Shown here: positions 10,801 to 21,586 of the stretch, in pieces | Layout of the letters: the number at the start of each line of letters is the position of its first letter | Position numbering within the stretch: the first letter of the stretch is position 1 | Origin: Chrysopilus asiliformis | Lineage: Eukaryota; Arthropoda; Insecta; Diptera; Rhagionidae | Reading direction: 5' to 3' | DNA length: 64,000 nucleotides | Assembly (NCBI GenBank): GCA_964034945.1 | Contig: OZ035962.1 | Location: 35,119,943 to 35,183,942 of the forward strand | The notes under the pieces: generated by a model | Told to the model about the DNA's origin: nothing | What the model saw: the letters and a program-made list of their open reading frames with translations, nothing else | Database searches by the model: none | Program-made: the position numbers and the translations under genes

Positions 10801-13605
10801 GAGAGCAATTTAGATTGTGCGATATCACTGAAAATAATAATACTGATAATAAAAATATATCACATAGTAATGTAGTTGAAGCAATAGAAGTAGACACTGA
10901 TAAGGAATTATGTAGCGAAAATGTCGATAGTATGGTAAAGACATCGCTGCAAAACTGTCTCAGTACAACATTCCCATGGCGGGAGCGGGTAAAAGAAGGC
11001 ATGAGTTGGGAGGATTTGGAAGAAAGTCGTCAATCTAATATAAGGAACAAAAAGAGTTTAGAAGCTGAAAGTTATAAAAACTGTGATTTGACGAAGAAAC
11101 CAAATGACCAAACTATGGAACGGTCTCATAGTTTATATAATTTGCGTAAAAAGCAATCTAAGAATGAATTTGTACATTTACAGAGTAATCCGAAAAGTAA
11201 GAATGTCCAAACAAGTTTATCCCATTTGATAACAGCAAATAGTGTTGGGCAGGAAGATGAACGTTTCACATGGGGTATTGAACCGGGAAAAGAAACAATT
11301 AGCCATGAAGAGGAAATGCATTTTGAGATTAGTAAAAAACTTGTCGAACGCGAAATTAATAAAAAAGAATCGACCGGTGGTGTTGTCTTTGTTCTTGGCG
11401 ATAATGAAGCTCTGGTAAACATTAAGAAAAGTACAGAAGATTTAGAAAAATCGCATGATAGCGTAAATGAACCAAAAACTGCTAATCTGTTGTCACCATC
11501 TGCTTCAACAACAACTGCAGCGATATCAGAGAATAAAGAAATTGACACGAATATTGTGAAACGACGAACATGTAACCATAAAAAACATTCCGGAGTTAAA
11601 TTTAATTTTGAACAGTATCCACAAATTGCGACCAATTATATGAAAAACAAAAATATAGATCTATCAAATTATAATTTCTTTGAGAAATCATCAAAAATCA
11701 ATGAAATTCTTAATTGTGGGTCGAGTACAAGTGCATTCCCAGTTGTAGCTGATGTTAGTGGGACTAATGATAAATTCCAGTTAATGTCCATGAATGTGGA
11801 TAAAGAGCAATGTGAGTGTTGCGCAGCAGCTGGATCACGGATATTACAGACTCCATCGAATGCCACCGAATTAGAATTCGAACCTGATGACAATAACTAT
11901 CCAATAGTATTAACCCGAGACGCAACAACTGATAAACAGACAGAAGATAATTTAAGCGGCACAACTGTTAGTCCAACAGCACCGGAATCTGTACCGAGCC
12001 ATATTAAACTCAATATTCCAAGTTTAAGCATTGAAAGTGAAAAGTCTGAGCCCGAAGTTGCCTTCTTAAAATTACCCATTCCAAAGAATGTTAGGAAAAA
12101 ATTAAATAATGCTGAATCTTCCAAAGATGAAATGGAAATTGTGCCATCGCTGTTTACTGGTGTCAATGACCATTATATTCCAGATATGGTTTTGCAGGTT
12201 TGTGTATTTTAATATTATTGCCTGATACGTCAATTTGCTTAGAATCAATCAAATCGGAACATTTTGAAAATGAGATGGGATTTTGGAACTTAATTGAAAA
12301 AAGGTCGATTATTTTCTATTATCACTCAATAATTAATATTTAAAAGTTCTTAGTTCTATGAATATTCCGTTAAACGTAAAATAATGCTTTTTTCTACATC
12401 GTTTTTTTCAATTTTAGTTGCATAGAATTTAGATTGCGTGTACAGAAATTTTTAGCAGCTGGTTTGTTTTTCTTCGCTATAGAAAATGGGCTACGCGACT
12501 TTAGTCCGAAAAAATGGGCTTTTATCCTGAAAAAATGGACTTTTATTCGGGAAAAGTCGACTTTTGTTCGGAAAGGGGAAAACTGATTTCTTTTATATAA
12601 TTCGATGTAGGGGGCAGACCTTTTTATACCCATATGGTGAAACCAAGGGTATATTAACTTTGCCTTACCGTTTGTAACGCCAAGATCCCGTCATCACACA
12701 AAAAAAAAAGAATTACACCAGTGTGTTTAGAATGATAAAAAAATCGAATTTTGCATGTCCGTCCGTCCGCCAGTGGCGCGGATTCCGGGGACACGGATTG
12801 AGCTAGAGACTTGAAATTCGTTTTTCGTAAAATGCAAGGCTAAGTTCGTTCATGGGCAAAAATGGACCATTAGGGGAGGTACCCCGATACGAACGATTGA
12901 GTTTTTTGGGAATATCTTAAAAACGGTGCATCTAAACAAAAAAGTGCAAGACAAAAGTTATTTAGGATATGATTCTACATAAAACTCCCATATATCAAAA
13001 TCCGATTGGAATAAATTTTAAAACATAACAAAAGCTATAATTGCCAATCTGGCAATTATTGAAAACCCGTATGGTGATTTAAGTGAACGGCGAACAGTTG
13101 TATCAATATTCCACTTTTAAGTCAAATTTTCCAATAAGATTTTTTAAAATTTATTCCAATCGGATTTTGATGTATGGAACTTTAATGTAGAATCATGTTC
13201 TAAACAACTTTTGTTCTTAGACTTTTTTGATAAGGTGCATATTCACAAAAACCGTTTTCGTTCGTATGGGGGGTACCCCCCCTAATGGTCCATTTTTGCT
13301 CATGAACGAACTTGGCCTCACATTTTAGGAAAAACGGATCTGCTCAAAATTTCAAGTCTCTAGTTCAATCCGTGCGCCCGCAATCCGCGCCACAGACAAA
13401 CGGACGGACGGACGGACGGACATGCTGAATTCAACTTTTTTTATACCCGTATGGTGAAACCAAGGGGTATATTAACTTTGCCTCACCGTTTGTAACGCCA
13501 AGATCCCGTCATCGCACAAAAAAATGAATTACACCAGTGTGTTTAGAATGATAAAAATATTTAATTTTTGCATGTCCGTCCGTCTGTCTGTCTGTCTGTC
13601 CGTCT

Positions 13606-13636
<31 letters not shown>

Positions 13637-15423
13637 CGTCTGTCTGTCTGTGGCGCGGATTGCGGGCGCACGGATTGAGCTAGAGACTTGAAAGTTTGCA
13701 CAGATCCGTTTTTCGTAAAATGCGAGGCTAAGTTCGTTCATGGGCAAAAATGGACCATTAGGGGGGGTACCCACAATACAAACGAAAATGTTTTTTGTTA
13801 ATATCTCAAAAACGGTGCATCTTATCAAAAAAGTGCAAGAACAAAAGTTATTTAGGATATGATTCTACATAAAACTCCCATACATCAAAATCCGATTGGA
13901 ATAAATTTTAAAACATAACAAAAGCTATAATTGCCAATCTGGCAATTATTGAAAACCCGTATGGTGATTTAATTGAACGGCGTATCAAAATTTCATTTGA
14001 ATTCAAATTTTCCAATAAGATTTTTTTAAAACTTGTTCCAATCGGATTTTGATGTATGGGAGTTTTATGTAGAATCATATTCTAAATAACTTTTGTTCTT
14101 GCACTTTTTTGATAGGATGCACAGTTTTTGAGATATTCGCAAAAAACGTTTTCGTTCGTATGGGGGGTACCCCCCCTAATGGTCCGTTTTTACCCATTAA
14201 CGAACTTAGCCTTGCATTTTACGAAAAACGGATCTGTGCAAAATTTCAAGTCTCTAGCTTAATCCGTGCGCCCGCAATCCGCGCCACAGACAGACGGACA
14301 GACGGACGGACGGACATGCAAAAATCTTTTTTTTTTATCATTCTAAACACACTGGTGTAATTCATTTTTGTGTGTGATGACGGGATCTTGGCGTTACAAA
14401 CGGTAAGGCAAAGTTAATATACCCTTTGGTTTCACCATACGGGTATAAAAATCTTATTGGAAAGTATGACTTCAAAGTGGAATTTTGGTATAACTGTTCG
14501 AATTTTGATACGAATATCACCATACGGGTTTTCAATAATTGCTATATTGCCAATTATAGATTTTGTGATGTTTTATAAAAAACGACGATTTTAAAAATCC
14601 AAATATTTTGAAAAGTATGAATTATATGTTAAATATCTTAGTTTTATAGCTAGGCGTAACAAAAATTTCCTTGATATCAACCGCTCAGTTCGTATGGTCA
14701 TATCTGTGTTAAATTATCTTACATACATCTATCACCGTTCTTAGACTACCTTTACGTCGTAATATTGAAGTCTATATCAATGATTTTCAATACATTTCCT
14801 CCAAATATTTGATATTTACATGTATTTCATATTGTAGGGCACGATAGCTTCACCCGAAACGTGGGAAATGAATTTGAAGCAGGACTTAGCTTTAGCAGCC
14901 CATTGTGCAACATTAATACCGGGACCAATGGAGAATATCGCTGTTGTTGCTGATTTAGAAAAATGGTAAATGACAGTTAAACATAATATAATTAAAGCAG
15001 TCAATATATCTTTAGGGATGTGAAAGTTGTGTCTTCTCAGACATATGTGCTTTCTAACTCACACGGTACTAGCGGGCCAGTCGGTATGTCCCAACTTGTT
15101 TCATCTATGCTTGAAACCGTTCACGCAATGTGTGATTCAGGAATATCTGCTTTTGAGGTAATTTACAGAAATAATTTACAGAAATTTTTCACCCCAATTT
15201 ATACATTTTTTTGCAGTGTATGACATTCTTAGAGTCGAAACTCCAGGAAATGTATCTTCAATCCGAAGCATTGGCCGCATTCCTATTAGCAACTGAATTT
15301 TGTTCGTTGCATACCGTAACCTCTGCGCTAAATTTATCCGCAAATGATGTCCCTTTACTTCTATCCGTTGCATCGATTCATTCGCCCCAGGTGACAAAAA
15401 AGTATGGTGTCAGCTCTAGATGA
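7575..15423 (+). CDS. FNIP: Folliculin-interacting protein (FNIP1/2 homologue), N-terminal exon missing
   Basis: FNIP proteins bind folliculin. The complex acts on Rag GTPases at the lysosome and links amino-acid state and AMPK to mTORC1 (family knowledge). Seven exons join in phase with consensus splice sites: 7575-7803, 8086-9066, 9143-9330, 10106-12197, 14838-14965, 15016-15157, 15217-15423, giving about 1,320 residues before the TGA. Conserved blocks appear in family order: FDENQVRILLYRECEIRGR, IGEMVFGSLAMSYRG, SPARLLCSQVF, the MLTAILTHHLGWV / HPYNALWAQMGDLYGAIG block, VLTYFIRC, and the C-terminal DVPLLLSVASIHSP. The exon from 10106 carries a long low-complexity, presumably disordered insert. 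The first exon with the initiator Met was not identified; an in-frame ATG at 7471 lies before a good acceptor (TTCCAG at 7569-7574) and is probably intronic. The protein is longer than human FNIP1 mainly because of that insert. An AATAAA at 15671 is a candidate poly(A) signal. Confidence 0.9.
7824..8041. mobile_element. TCGTCGG-type MITE in FNIP intron
   Basis: Left end TCGTCGGCTTACTGTAAAAA; right end inward TCGTCGGGTTAATGTAAAAC; flanked by TA on both sides. Inside, the word AAAACAAAATAACTCCACTA occurs twice in direct orientation (around 7840 and 7883) and once inverted near 8010. It lies wholly within intron 7804-8085. Confidence 0.75.
8086..9066 (+). CDS. FNIP: FNIP exon B
   Basis: Phase-0 exon (327 codons), acceptor TTTAG before 8086 and donor GTAAAT at 9067. 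It encodes the signature IGEMVFGSLAMSYRG and a Ser/Asn-rich linker, then LGLAICITLSEPFEKEM, which corresponds to the FNIP block where the human protein has IGVIFSLS. Confidence 0.9.
9143..9330 (+). CDS. FNIP: FNIP exon C
   Basis: Acceptor TTTTAG before 9143 and donor GTAAGA at 9331; it ends after two bases of a codon. It encodes the short conserved stretch with LFTAPRLPYPIWLTL and FMKELCYLLSS, comparable to the family block around MPRIGEPVWLT. Confidence 0.88.
9355..10049 (-). mobile_element. Internally deleted mariner in FNIP intron
   Basis: TIRs: left TTGGGTGTTCAAATAAGTTT, right end inward TTGGATGTACAAAAAAGTTT, flanked by TA at 9353-9354 and 10050-10051. The transposase remnant on the minus strand (about 9908 to 9436) keeps the second catalytic Asp (HDNARPH) and the third Asp (APSDYHLF), spaced D34D as in mariner. 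It lacks the DNA-binding N-terminus and the first Asp. At least two in-frame stops (at 9519-9521 and just upstream of 9797) kill it. Length is 695 bp against about 1.3 kb for a full mariner. Confidence 0.9.
10106..12197 (+). CDS. FNIP: FNIP exon D (large central exon)
   Basis: Acceptor GATTTTAG before 10106, just after the mariner; donor GTTTGT at 12198 (weak consensus but phase-correct). The first about 110 residues hold MLTAILTHHLGWVTSV, CHPYNALWAQMGDLYGAIG and VLTYFIRCGEV, the most conserved part of the family. The remaining about 590 residues are Asn/Lys/Glu/Ser-rich with scattered short motifs (such as SPTAPESVPSHIKLNIPSLS and QCECCAAAGSRILQTPS) and end at DMVLQ, where the DENN-like C-terminus starts. 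Confidence 0.9.
12624..13020 (+). repeat. DINE-1-like repeat, 5' part
   Basis: Begins with TTATACCCATATGGTGAAAC and runs through a short microsatellite to GGAATAAATTTT, where the next, opposite copy starts. The 3' part is missing at this place. Confidence 0.75.
13021..13440 (-). repeat. DINE-1-like repeat, 3' part
   Basis: Opposite orientation. The stem-loop ATTGCCAATCTGGCAAT is near 13040 and the microsatellite GACGGACGGACGGAC near 13402. It breaks off after the poly-T that normally precedes TATCATTCTAAACAC. Confidence 0.75.
13441..13910 (+). repeat. DINE-1-like repeat, 5' part
   Basis: Begins with TTATACCCGTATGGTGAAAC and ends at GGAATAAATTTTA, the same breakpoint as the copy at 12624-13020. 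Its microsatellite (about 13576-13650) is longer. Confidence 0.75.
13911..14450 (-). repeat. DINE-1-like repeat, complete copy
   Basis: Runs from AAACATAACAAAAGC and the stem-loop through the core and microsatellite to TTTCACCATACGGGTATAAA. Both subterminal inverted repeats are present. Confidence 0.8.
14451..14573 (+). repeat. DINE-1-like repeat, 3' fragment
   Basis: Starts at ATCTTATTGGAAAG, which normally follows the breakpoint seen at 13020 and 13910, and continues to the 3' subterminal CACCATACGGGTTTTC and a decayed stem-loop. It is probably the displaced 3' part of one of the plus-strand copies. Confidence 0.65.
14838..14965 (+). CDS. FNIP: FNIP exon E
   Basis: Acceptor ATTGTAG before 14838; donor GTAAAT at 14966, leaving two bases of a codon. 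It encodes GTIASPETWEMNLKQDL and NIAVVADLEKW, matching the DENN-like C-terminal region of FNIP. Confidence 0.88.
15016..15157 (+). CDS. FNIP: FNIP exon F
   Basis: Acceptor CTTTAG before 15016 completes the Trp codon; donor GTAATT at 15158. It encodes DVKVVSSQTYVLS and a VSSMLETVHAMC helix. Confidence 0.88.
15217..15423 (+). CDS. FNIP: FNIP exon G (last)
   Basis: Acceptor TTTGCAG before 15217 after a 59-bp intron; stop TGA at 15421-15423. It encodes the FLESKLQEMYLQSEALAAFL helix and the family-typical ending VPLLLSVASIHSPQV, with ten extra residues. Confidence 0.9.
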   Translation, partial: CMTFLESKLQEMYLQSEALAAFLLATEFCSLHTVTSALNLSANDVPLLLSVASIHSPQVTKKYGVSSR

Positions 15424-15670
15424 CGCTCGCCTGTTCTGCAAATCCTTTTTTGGGGAGGCATATGATATAGTTATAAGGTTTTTTTTCAAATTTTGTAACT
15501 TGAAAAGTGTTTCTGTGTATATAGATATATAATTCGTATTAACCGAATTACTAAAATTTGGATTTTTTCGAATTGAAATATTGTATTTGTAAAAAATATT
15601 ACATAACGAATATATGAATATATTTTTTTATATTTTGTGATATACTCATATCTAAATAATAGTATTAGAA

Positions 15671-15676
15671 AATAAA
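15671..15676 (+). promoter_or_regulatory. Candidate poly(A) signal of FNIP
   Basis: An AATAAA hexamer about 250 bp after the FNIP stop. The region is AT-rich and another AATAAA occurs near 15813, so the choice is uncertain. Confidence 0.3.
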
Positions 15677-15917
15677 AATATAAATAATCGCAACTCAAAA
15701 AGGTAGATCTTATAAGTTAATTATACACACATCTTTTTCTTGTATTAAAATTATTTATTATTTCTGTATGCATTACGTAATGTAAAAGTATTTTAAGACG
15801 CTCAATCCTTTATAATAAAAATTTGAATATATAGATTTTTTGATTATTTACTAGTTTTAATATACGTGTATTTTGATTTGCAGCCGTAAAAATATCCTTT
15901 ATTACACTGCGCTTCTT

Positions 15918-16472
15918 TGGGCGTGTTTAGATCGATGCTAAGCTAACAGTTTTTTTAATGTAACACCGGTATAAATGCGTTCTACTTCCGCTATGGCTGC
16001 CAGCTTACGGCAGTATTTCGGCACTGATAATTCTTGGCGCTGATATATAATTGCAAAATTTACTTGTTTGTAAGTTAAATTTTACGACTATCAGTGACCG
16101 ATGACTAGTCACAACTCGATCACAATATTTTCGTATTTCCACGGCATAATTTTCTCTGCCCTGCATCTGTCTGAATTGAGATATGAAAAACTTCCCATTT
16201 AATTTATCACGGAAAATATCACTGGAAAATTATCCATCTTTTCTGCCAAAATCGCTATATAGATGAGCGGTCACAATGCCAGAAAAACGTTGTTAAAGTT
16301 ACGTTTGGGCCAAGTGGATTTTCTCTGATTTTACTAATCCTCTGTGCTCTTTTCTGCTATAGATTGCAATTGAACAAAAATGCAAAAAATTTACAGTCCA
16401 CGCAATGTACACTTCTATAGTTTAACACCGCCAGATAGGCAGTGCCAAGTTAGCTCGGTCTAAACGCACCCT
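15918..16472. mobile_element. TIR-like repeat (GGGCGTGTTTAGA)
   Basis: Left end GGGCGTGTTTAGATCGATGC; right end inward GGGTGCGTTTAGACCGAGC. The internal sequence (16085-16290) recurs near 2050-2260. Target duplication not resolved. Confidence 0.45.
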
Positions 16473-16474
16473 AT

Positions 16475-17610
16475 CAATATGATTGCGCTGGTTTAGAACT
16501 GCTTAAGGTCTGCAATTATGAACCCAGCCATACTTTAACTTTGTTGAAAAATCATTGACGTAATGTTTCTTCCTTTAAGAACCTAACACTTCATTTGTTT
16601 GTCAGTGAATCCGTTACTTTTCTAATTCAATAAAGAAATTGATTTCCGAATCCCGAAGCGCAAATTGCAACCTTTCTCAAAATCCTTGACGGCTCTCTGG
16701 GGTTCGCAACCCACTAATTGGTTGATAAAATCAGCAATGCTAAAAGTCTTTTTGAATAATAATACCAATTTGTATGAAAAAATTTATTTTTCGAAAATGT
16801 ATTTTTTTTTATTTACATTTTAATCATTTTTGTTTAAATATTTTATTAACGAATCTTTCAAAATTGAGATGTGTTATAAATAGTTTTGAAGTATAAAATT
16901 TGACTAAAAATGAATTTAATATTATGGTAAAATATGAAACAATTTCGACGTAAATTGTGCGTTTACTCAAATCTAAAAAGAAACTATTTCCAAAAAGTTT
17001 AAATCGAATCTTTAAAGTATAAATATTAGAACATATTACTAAAACTTTGGTCATTTATTTTCGAGTAGTGTAGACATTTTTAGTCTATGTTAACAGTCTG
17101 AATTCGAAAGTATTTCTAAAGAATTTTTCAAAAAATCGAATATTTTTCATAAAACAATGCGTCTTTGAGAAAACGAATGTCATATAAATGAAATATTTTA
17201 AAACCCCGAACTTCTAGACCATGGGCGCATATTATGGATTACAATTGTAATCGTTACGATTACGACCGTATTCCATAATAGCTCCCCAGCTTGATTACGG
17301 TGGTTTAGGGTTTGTTTAATAGTGCAGATATACCTCCTACAACGCGGTACTCCTACATATTTTTCATGTAAATTCAGACCTTCTCTTGTACAATGTCTCA
17401 AATTTCGGTTTTTACATTAAGTGAAGTGGGAAAGTGCAACCGGGTTTATTTTTTTTAAATTTATAAACTATTACTGTGAGATAACTATGAGAAATACAGA
17501 AATAAAACGTAGCATACACCATTTCGGGGTATTTAGCTACAAGAATTTGCAATTTGATTTTTTCTATCATTTACAATTGATTTTCCTCGTTATTTTTTTA
17601 TTATTAACTA
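16475..17610. other. AT-rich intergenic DNA
   Basis: No coding exon or bounded repeat recognised. A small imperfect palindrome lies around 17230-17275. Confidence 0.4.
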
Positions 17611-18165
17611 GGGGCTGCGCCCCGAATCGCTTCGCGGTTCACCCCTTCCCCCCCCCCATGATAAGCGTTTAATTTATCTATCTATATCTATACTGAGAAT
17701 TATCTGGAGCCGGACCCCCGACGAACATCTATGCGAAATTTCAGGCCAATCGGTTTAGTAGGCCCCAATCACAGAAAACGCCGTATGCAAAGTGAGTGCG
17801 TTTCTCTCGTTTTTCGATCATTGAAAAAGTTCGAAGGGAGTTGTGAATCATTCACGTTTGACGTTTCAAATACGTGAAAGTGAATCGAATGGGTGAAGTG
17901 AATCTCAGATACGCCGTATTCCATGATCGGCACCGTAGTTTCCCCGCGAAAGAGTGACATAGCGCAAAAACGAAGTTTCGAAATCACTTTATCCCCTCCC
18001 CTTACTCCCCCACCCCTCGCGACACTTTTCCGTATGCCTATGTTGGAACCAGAACTACCACAGACACTCATGCCAAATTTCAAGTCAATCGGTTCAGCCG
18101 TTTTTGCGTGAAAGAGGAACAGACAGACAGACACCAACTCACTTTTATATATTAGTATAATATAT
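17611..18165 (+). repeat. Interspersed repeat B (GGGGCTGCGCCCC family)
   Basis: Begins near GGGGCTGCGCCCCGAATCGC, contains TTTCAGGCCAATCGGTTTAG and TTTCAAGTCAATCGGTTCAG, and ends with a CAGACAGACAGAC run and TTTTATATATTAGTATA. Copies or fragments recur at 38722-38990 (inverted) and 46480-46910. The middle (about 17790-17930) differs from the other copies and may be an insertion. Confidence 0.65.
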
Positions 18166-18182
18166 GTGTTGGTTGCCCGAGG

Positions 18183-19925
18183 CAAGTGTAATCACGGCTT
18201 TGAAACGTTCATAGGGGTATACGAAAATAATATTGGGGGTAAATATGTTATACCTTAAATTTTATGGATCCTGTGTAAGACTAATACCATTTTTTTCAAA
18301 ATCTTTTAAGGAAATGATTTCTGGATTTCTCGGTATTTCTTAAACTTATACAAAATTCTTTAATCTGGCAACACCCGTAAGCAGGGCCAGTGTAACCACG
18401 GCTCATGAATCAAATACTCGATTCATGACCACGACTGATAATTCTAACCAATTAGCTCAATGCCAAAATAAGGTATATGGCTGAAAACTACACATTAAAC
18501 TTGACAAGGATACAACATTTTAATATTCTAGGTAGTAGGACAAAAATATTTAAAAAAAACCCAATCTTTCATGATCAAACTTTCATTGAGCGCCAAAAAG
18601 GAAGAATTTTTTTTTGAATTAAAAAAACCACTTTTAAGATAGAATGTCACCACTAAAACCACGAAACTTATATTTTTCTTAAATAATTATTTTAGTTATG
18701 CATTTACTATTGCAAATGCGAATGGTTTTCGACTGTGATTCAAATGAATGGACATTTTTTGAGTTTTTGCTTTTATCAGTCGTGAAAGTTTTTTCTGTTA
18801 AACCTGAATTAGGTCCAGTACAACTGTGACACTGTGTTATCACCGTGAAGGTTCATGTTTCGGGCTCAGGGGAGTGACGAAGCCGTCGTCAGATAGAGTT
18901 GTGCCAATTATTTTATGTTTGTTTATTTATGAGTATAAGCGAACACGCCTATATAAATTCTTTCGTCAATTCCAACTGTTAATTTCCATTTTACTATAAA
19001 TTTGAGAAAATGTAGCTTTTCACTTTGTGTGAAAACGTAAAATAACGTAGAAGCTTTAGGATTTAAGAATTGTCGATAAATCGAAAATTTGGGAAATTAA
19101 TGTATTGTTGAAAGGAACTTCGTAGAAAAAAACACTAAAGTTTTTTATAGCGCCGTGTAAAGGCAGAAATACACGACGAGAGACTTTGGTCTCTGGTCTC
19201 CAGGGTACAAAAGGCAAAAATCACCAAAGTGTATATACGATCACAGACATTCAAGTCTGGAGATCAAAAAATAGATCTCCGGAGACGTTTACTAAAAAGT
19301 CTCTAAAAGCAAAGTCTCTGGAGTGCATACACGACGCAGGTATCTCGTCTCCAAGCATAACAACAATATCACTAATCTAAAATATAAAATAAGTAAAAAC
19401 CCCTTTTTTCTTTATAAAAACTGACCTTTAATCTCAAAACAACGAAACAAATTCTCGTTCCCACAAAACAATTTCCTGAAATGTCAAAAGTCGTGTCCGG
19501 AGACCAAGAGATAGATATCAAAACATTTTGAGGACCGGAGACGCATTATAGAGACTCTCTCATTAGTAGCTACACGGCAAGAAACTTAAGTCTCCCAGAG
19601 ACCCTAGAGACTTGATACTTGGAGACAAATCTCCGTTCTCCGAAGTGTATATACAGGTCTCTTTGTATGCAGAGGCGAAATTTTTGGTCTAAGAGACCAA
19701 AGTCTCTCGTCGTGTATTTCTACCTTAACGGTTTAAATATGTATTTCAATTAATAAAAAATTGAACTTAAATTTGGCTACGAAAATTTCGTGGTTTTATT
19801 TTCAACAATAGAAACTGTCAGACTTTCTGATGGACATCAAAAGAGATTCTAAAATTGTATACCCAGTAGTTTTTTTTTACAGAAATATCAATATTTACAA
19901 CAAAGCCAGCCGTGGTTGCACTTAT
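18183..19925. mobile_element. TIR element Z, copy 1, with nested insertion
   Basis: Ends read AAGTGTAATCACGGCT (left) and AAGTGCAACCACGGCT (right end inward). Internal words CAATGCCAAAATAAGG and GGCTGAAAACTACA recur in copy 2 at 25107. The element at 19161-19725 lies inside it. Non-coding. Confidence 0.55.
19161..19725. mobile_element. TIR element Y, copy 1 (3-bp TAA duplication)
   Basis: Left end AGGCAGAAATACACGACGAG; right end inward AGGTAGAAATACACGACGAG; flanked by TAA at 19158-19160 and 19726-19728. The interior is rich in GAGACC/GGTCTC words that can fold on themselves. The same family, inverted, is at 47878-48620. Confidence 0.8.
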
Positions 19926-20170
19926 CCCACTGCACATTACGTATTTTTCATGCAATTGCAATGGCCTAAAAAATGCATATACACATTACATACACACGTA
20001 AGTTAAACAGCTTTAAGTATGCATGTAAAATTTGTACTATTTTTCGGTTCAAGCCAACACATTGTTACGATGCAACAGCGTTAATTTGTTTTCTAATTAA
20101 ACAATGAACAAACTTTATATGGCGAAGATGAGTTTTTTAGGTTTTGTGTTATTTCTGTGGCGAAAAGTGA

Positions 20171-20265
20171 AAACATCTTAAACCGTTTTCCAGGCGAAGC
20201 CAAATTGATCTGTATTTGCATTTCAAATCACTTTAGCTTCGTCTGAAAATCAACTTAAGATGTTT
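20171..20265. repeat. Imperfect inverted repeat
   Basis: Arms CATCTTAAACCGTTTTCCAG and the complement of CTGAAAATCAACTTAAGATG enclose GCGAAGCC/GCTTCG. A decayed MITE is the likeliest reading. Confidence 0.4.
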
Positions 20266-20387
20266 CGGCTTTTTGGCACAAAATTTTCTGGAATCTTCCT
20301 AACGTAGAGTTTCTGCACTTTAGATCGTACGCCACTGATTGGATTAGTACAACCTTGTTTATAGTGATCTCCTGCGTCGAATCATTT

Positions 20388-20643
20388 CGCTACTCCGGAG
20401 GAAGATTGTCACAACTCAAAAATTGTAAATTTTGGGAAATGACGTTTTAAAGTTATTCTGATATTTTGTGTTAGTATTTTTGATATTTAGAAAATATCTA
20501 CAGTAACAAGCTTTTGCTTAAGTTACAATTGTGACACTCTTCTACAACTTCTACAACAAAGTATACCATATTTACCACTCTTCCGCACCTTTAGTACAAA
20601 TTCGACATTTTTTGAGTTGTGACAGTCTTCCTCCGGAGTAGCG
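20388..20643. mobile_element. MITE with 4-bp ATTT duplication
   Basis: TIR starts CGCTACTCCGGAGGAAGA (left) and CGCTACTCCGGAGGAAGA (right, inward) and continues TGTCACAACTCAAAAA with one difference. Flanks are ATTT at 20384-20387 and 20644-20647. Non-coding, 256 bp. Confidence 0.75.
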
Positions 20644-21043
20644 ATTTATATAATTATATTCTATATTTCAATCAATATGAAGTTAATAAATTATTTGTAA
20701 AATGTTTTATATCATGGCAAACATTTCTCGAATTTATTGCTAAAAATGATCTATTCTTATTTTAAAGCTCTTTACAAAAACCAACGATTTTATATCGTTT
20801 GCATTAACAACCGAATTATAACGATTCTATGATATTTTCAACTTAGATAATAACTTTAATATTTACAGGTTTAATATTAAATTACACTGGAATGTTCTAA
20901 TGTTGTGTTTTTGATCTTTGCATGCTTTTTGTAGTGAAAAATTTAGCTAAATTCAGTTCAAACTTTCAAAGTCATATTAGTATATAAGTTAAATGCAAGA
21001 AAATCTAAGTGAGCAATATAAATAATATGAATGTAATTTAATT

Positions 21044-21586
21044 TTAATTATCCTTTTTACTAGGTGCTGCAACTAATTGTGATTCAGTAATCTTTTCCAC
21101 TGTTGACATATTCTTACTGAAATTATCTTCTTTGGTAAATTCATTATTTAAAATAACAAGCCCAGCCTTGATTGTTGTTGGGACCTTGTGTTGAACATTT
21201 GATTGAGCATTATTAAGATTACTTTTAAAACACATTTGATTCACTTGACTATTGTTAACTGATGGTATTGGTTGGGGTGTTATTGCGGTGGATGGATTTG
21301 ATGCTAATGGCTCATCAGTTGGTATTGGATTTGCTCCACTTGCGTTATTACTTTGTGGACGAAGAAACTCCTTTGGCAATGGCGGTACGGGGTTTGGCGC
21401 TATCCAAAAGCGTCGCGCTGTTAACATGAAAGAATCCTTGACACAAGTTATGTACGAAAATATATTTGAGAAAATCATAGTAAGACTGTCGTATTCATTC
21501 GGTATTATTCCGTCTACCGAACTTTCAAAATAACTGAACATCGGAAACCATATTCTTGTGCGATTAGAATCGTGTGACATTAAGGC
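21044..21586 (-). CDS. SMSr: SMSr exon 5 (last)
   Basis: Acceptor TTACAG before 21586 and stop TAA at 21044-21046. It starts with [20 protein letters not shown] and PNEYDS, the conserved end of the family. The following Pro/Asn/Ser-rich tail (LPKEFLRPQ, then [15 protein letters not shown]) has no counterpart in the human protein. Confidence 0.9.
   Translation of the reverse strand, partial: ALMSHDSNRTRIWFPMFSYFESSVDGIIPNEYDSLTMIFSNIFSYITCVKDSFMLTARRFWIAPNPVPPLPKEFLRPQSNNASGANPIPTDEPLASNPSTAITPQPIPSVNNSQVNQMCFKSNLNNAQSNVQHKVPTTIKAGLVILNNEFTKEDNFSKNMSTVEKITESQLVAAPSKKDN

Larger units (their letters stand above)
12198..14837. other. FNIP intron filled with DINE-1-like repeats
   Basis: This 2.6-kb intron separates exon D from exon E. 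Most of 12624-14573 is a cluster of repeat copies in alternating orientation, described separately. The rest is AT-rich without recognised content. Confidence 0.8.

Noticed and set aside
10316..12166. Minus-strand open frames over the FNIP central exon
   Set aside because: They are shadows of the real exon on the plus strand and have no domain.
19161..19725. CRISPR-like array suggested by many GAGACC repeats
   Set aside because: The words are short, occur in both orientations and lie inside a TIR transposon; the genome is eukaryotic.
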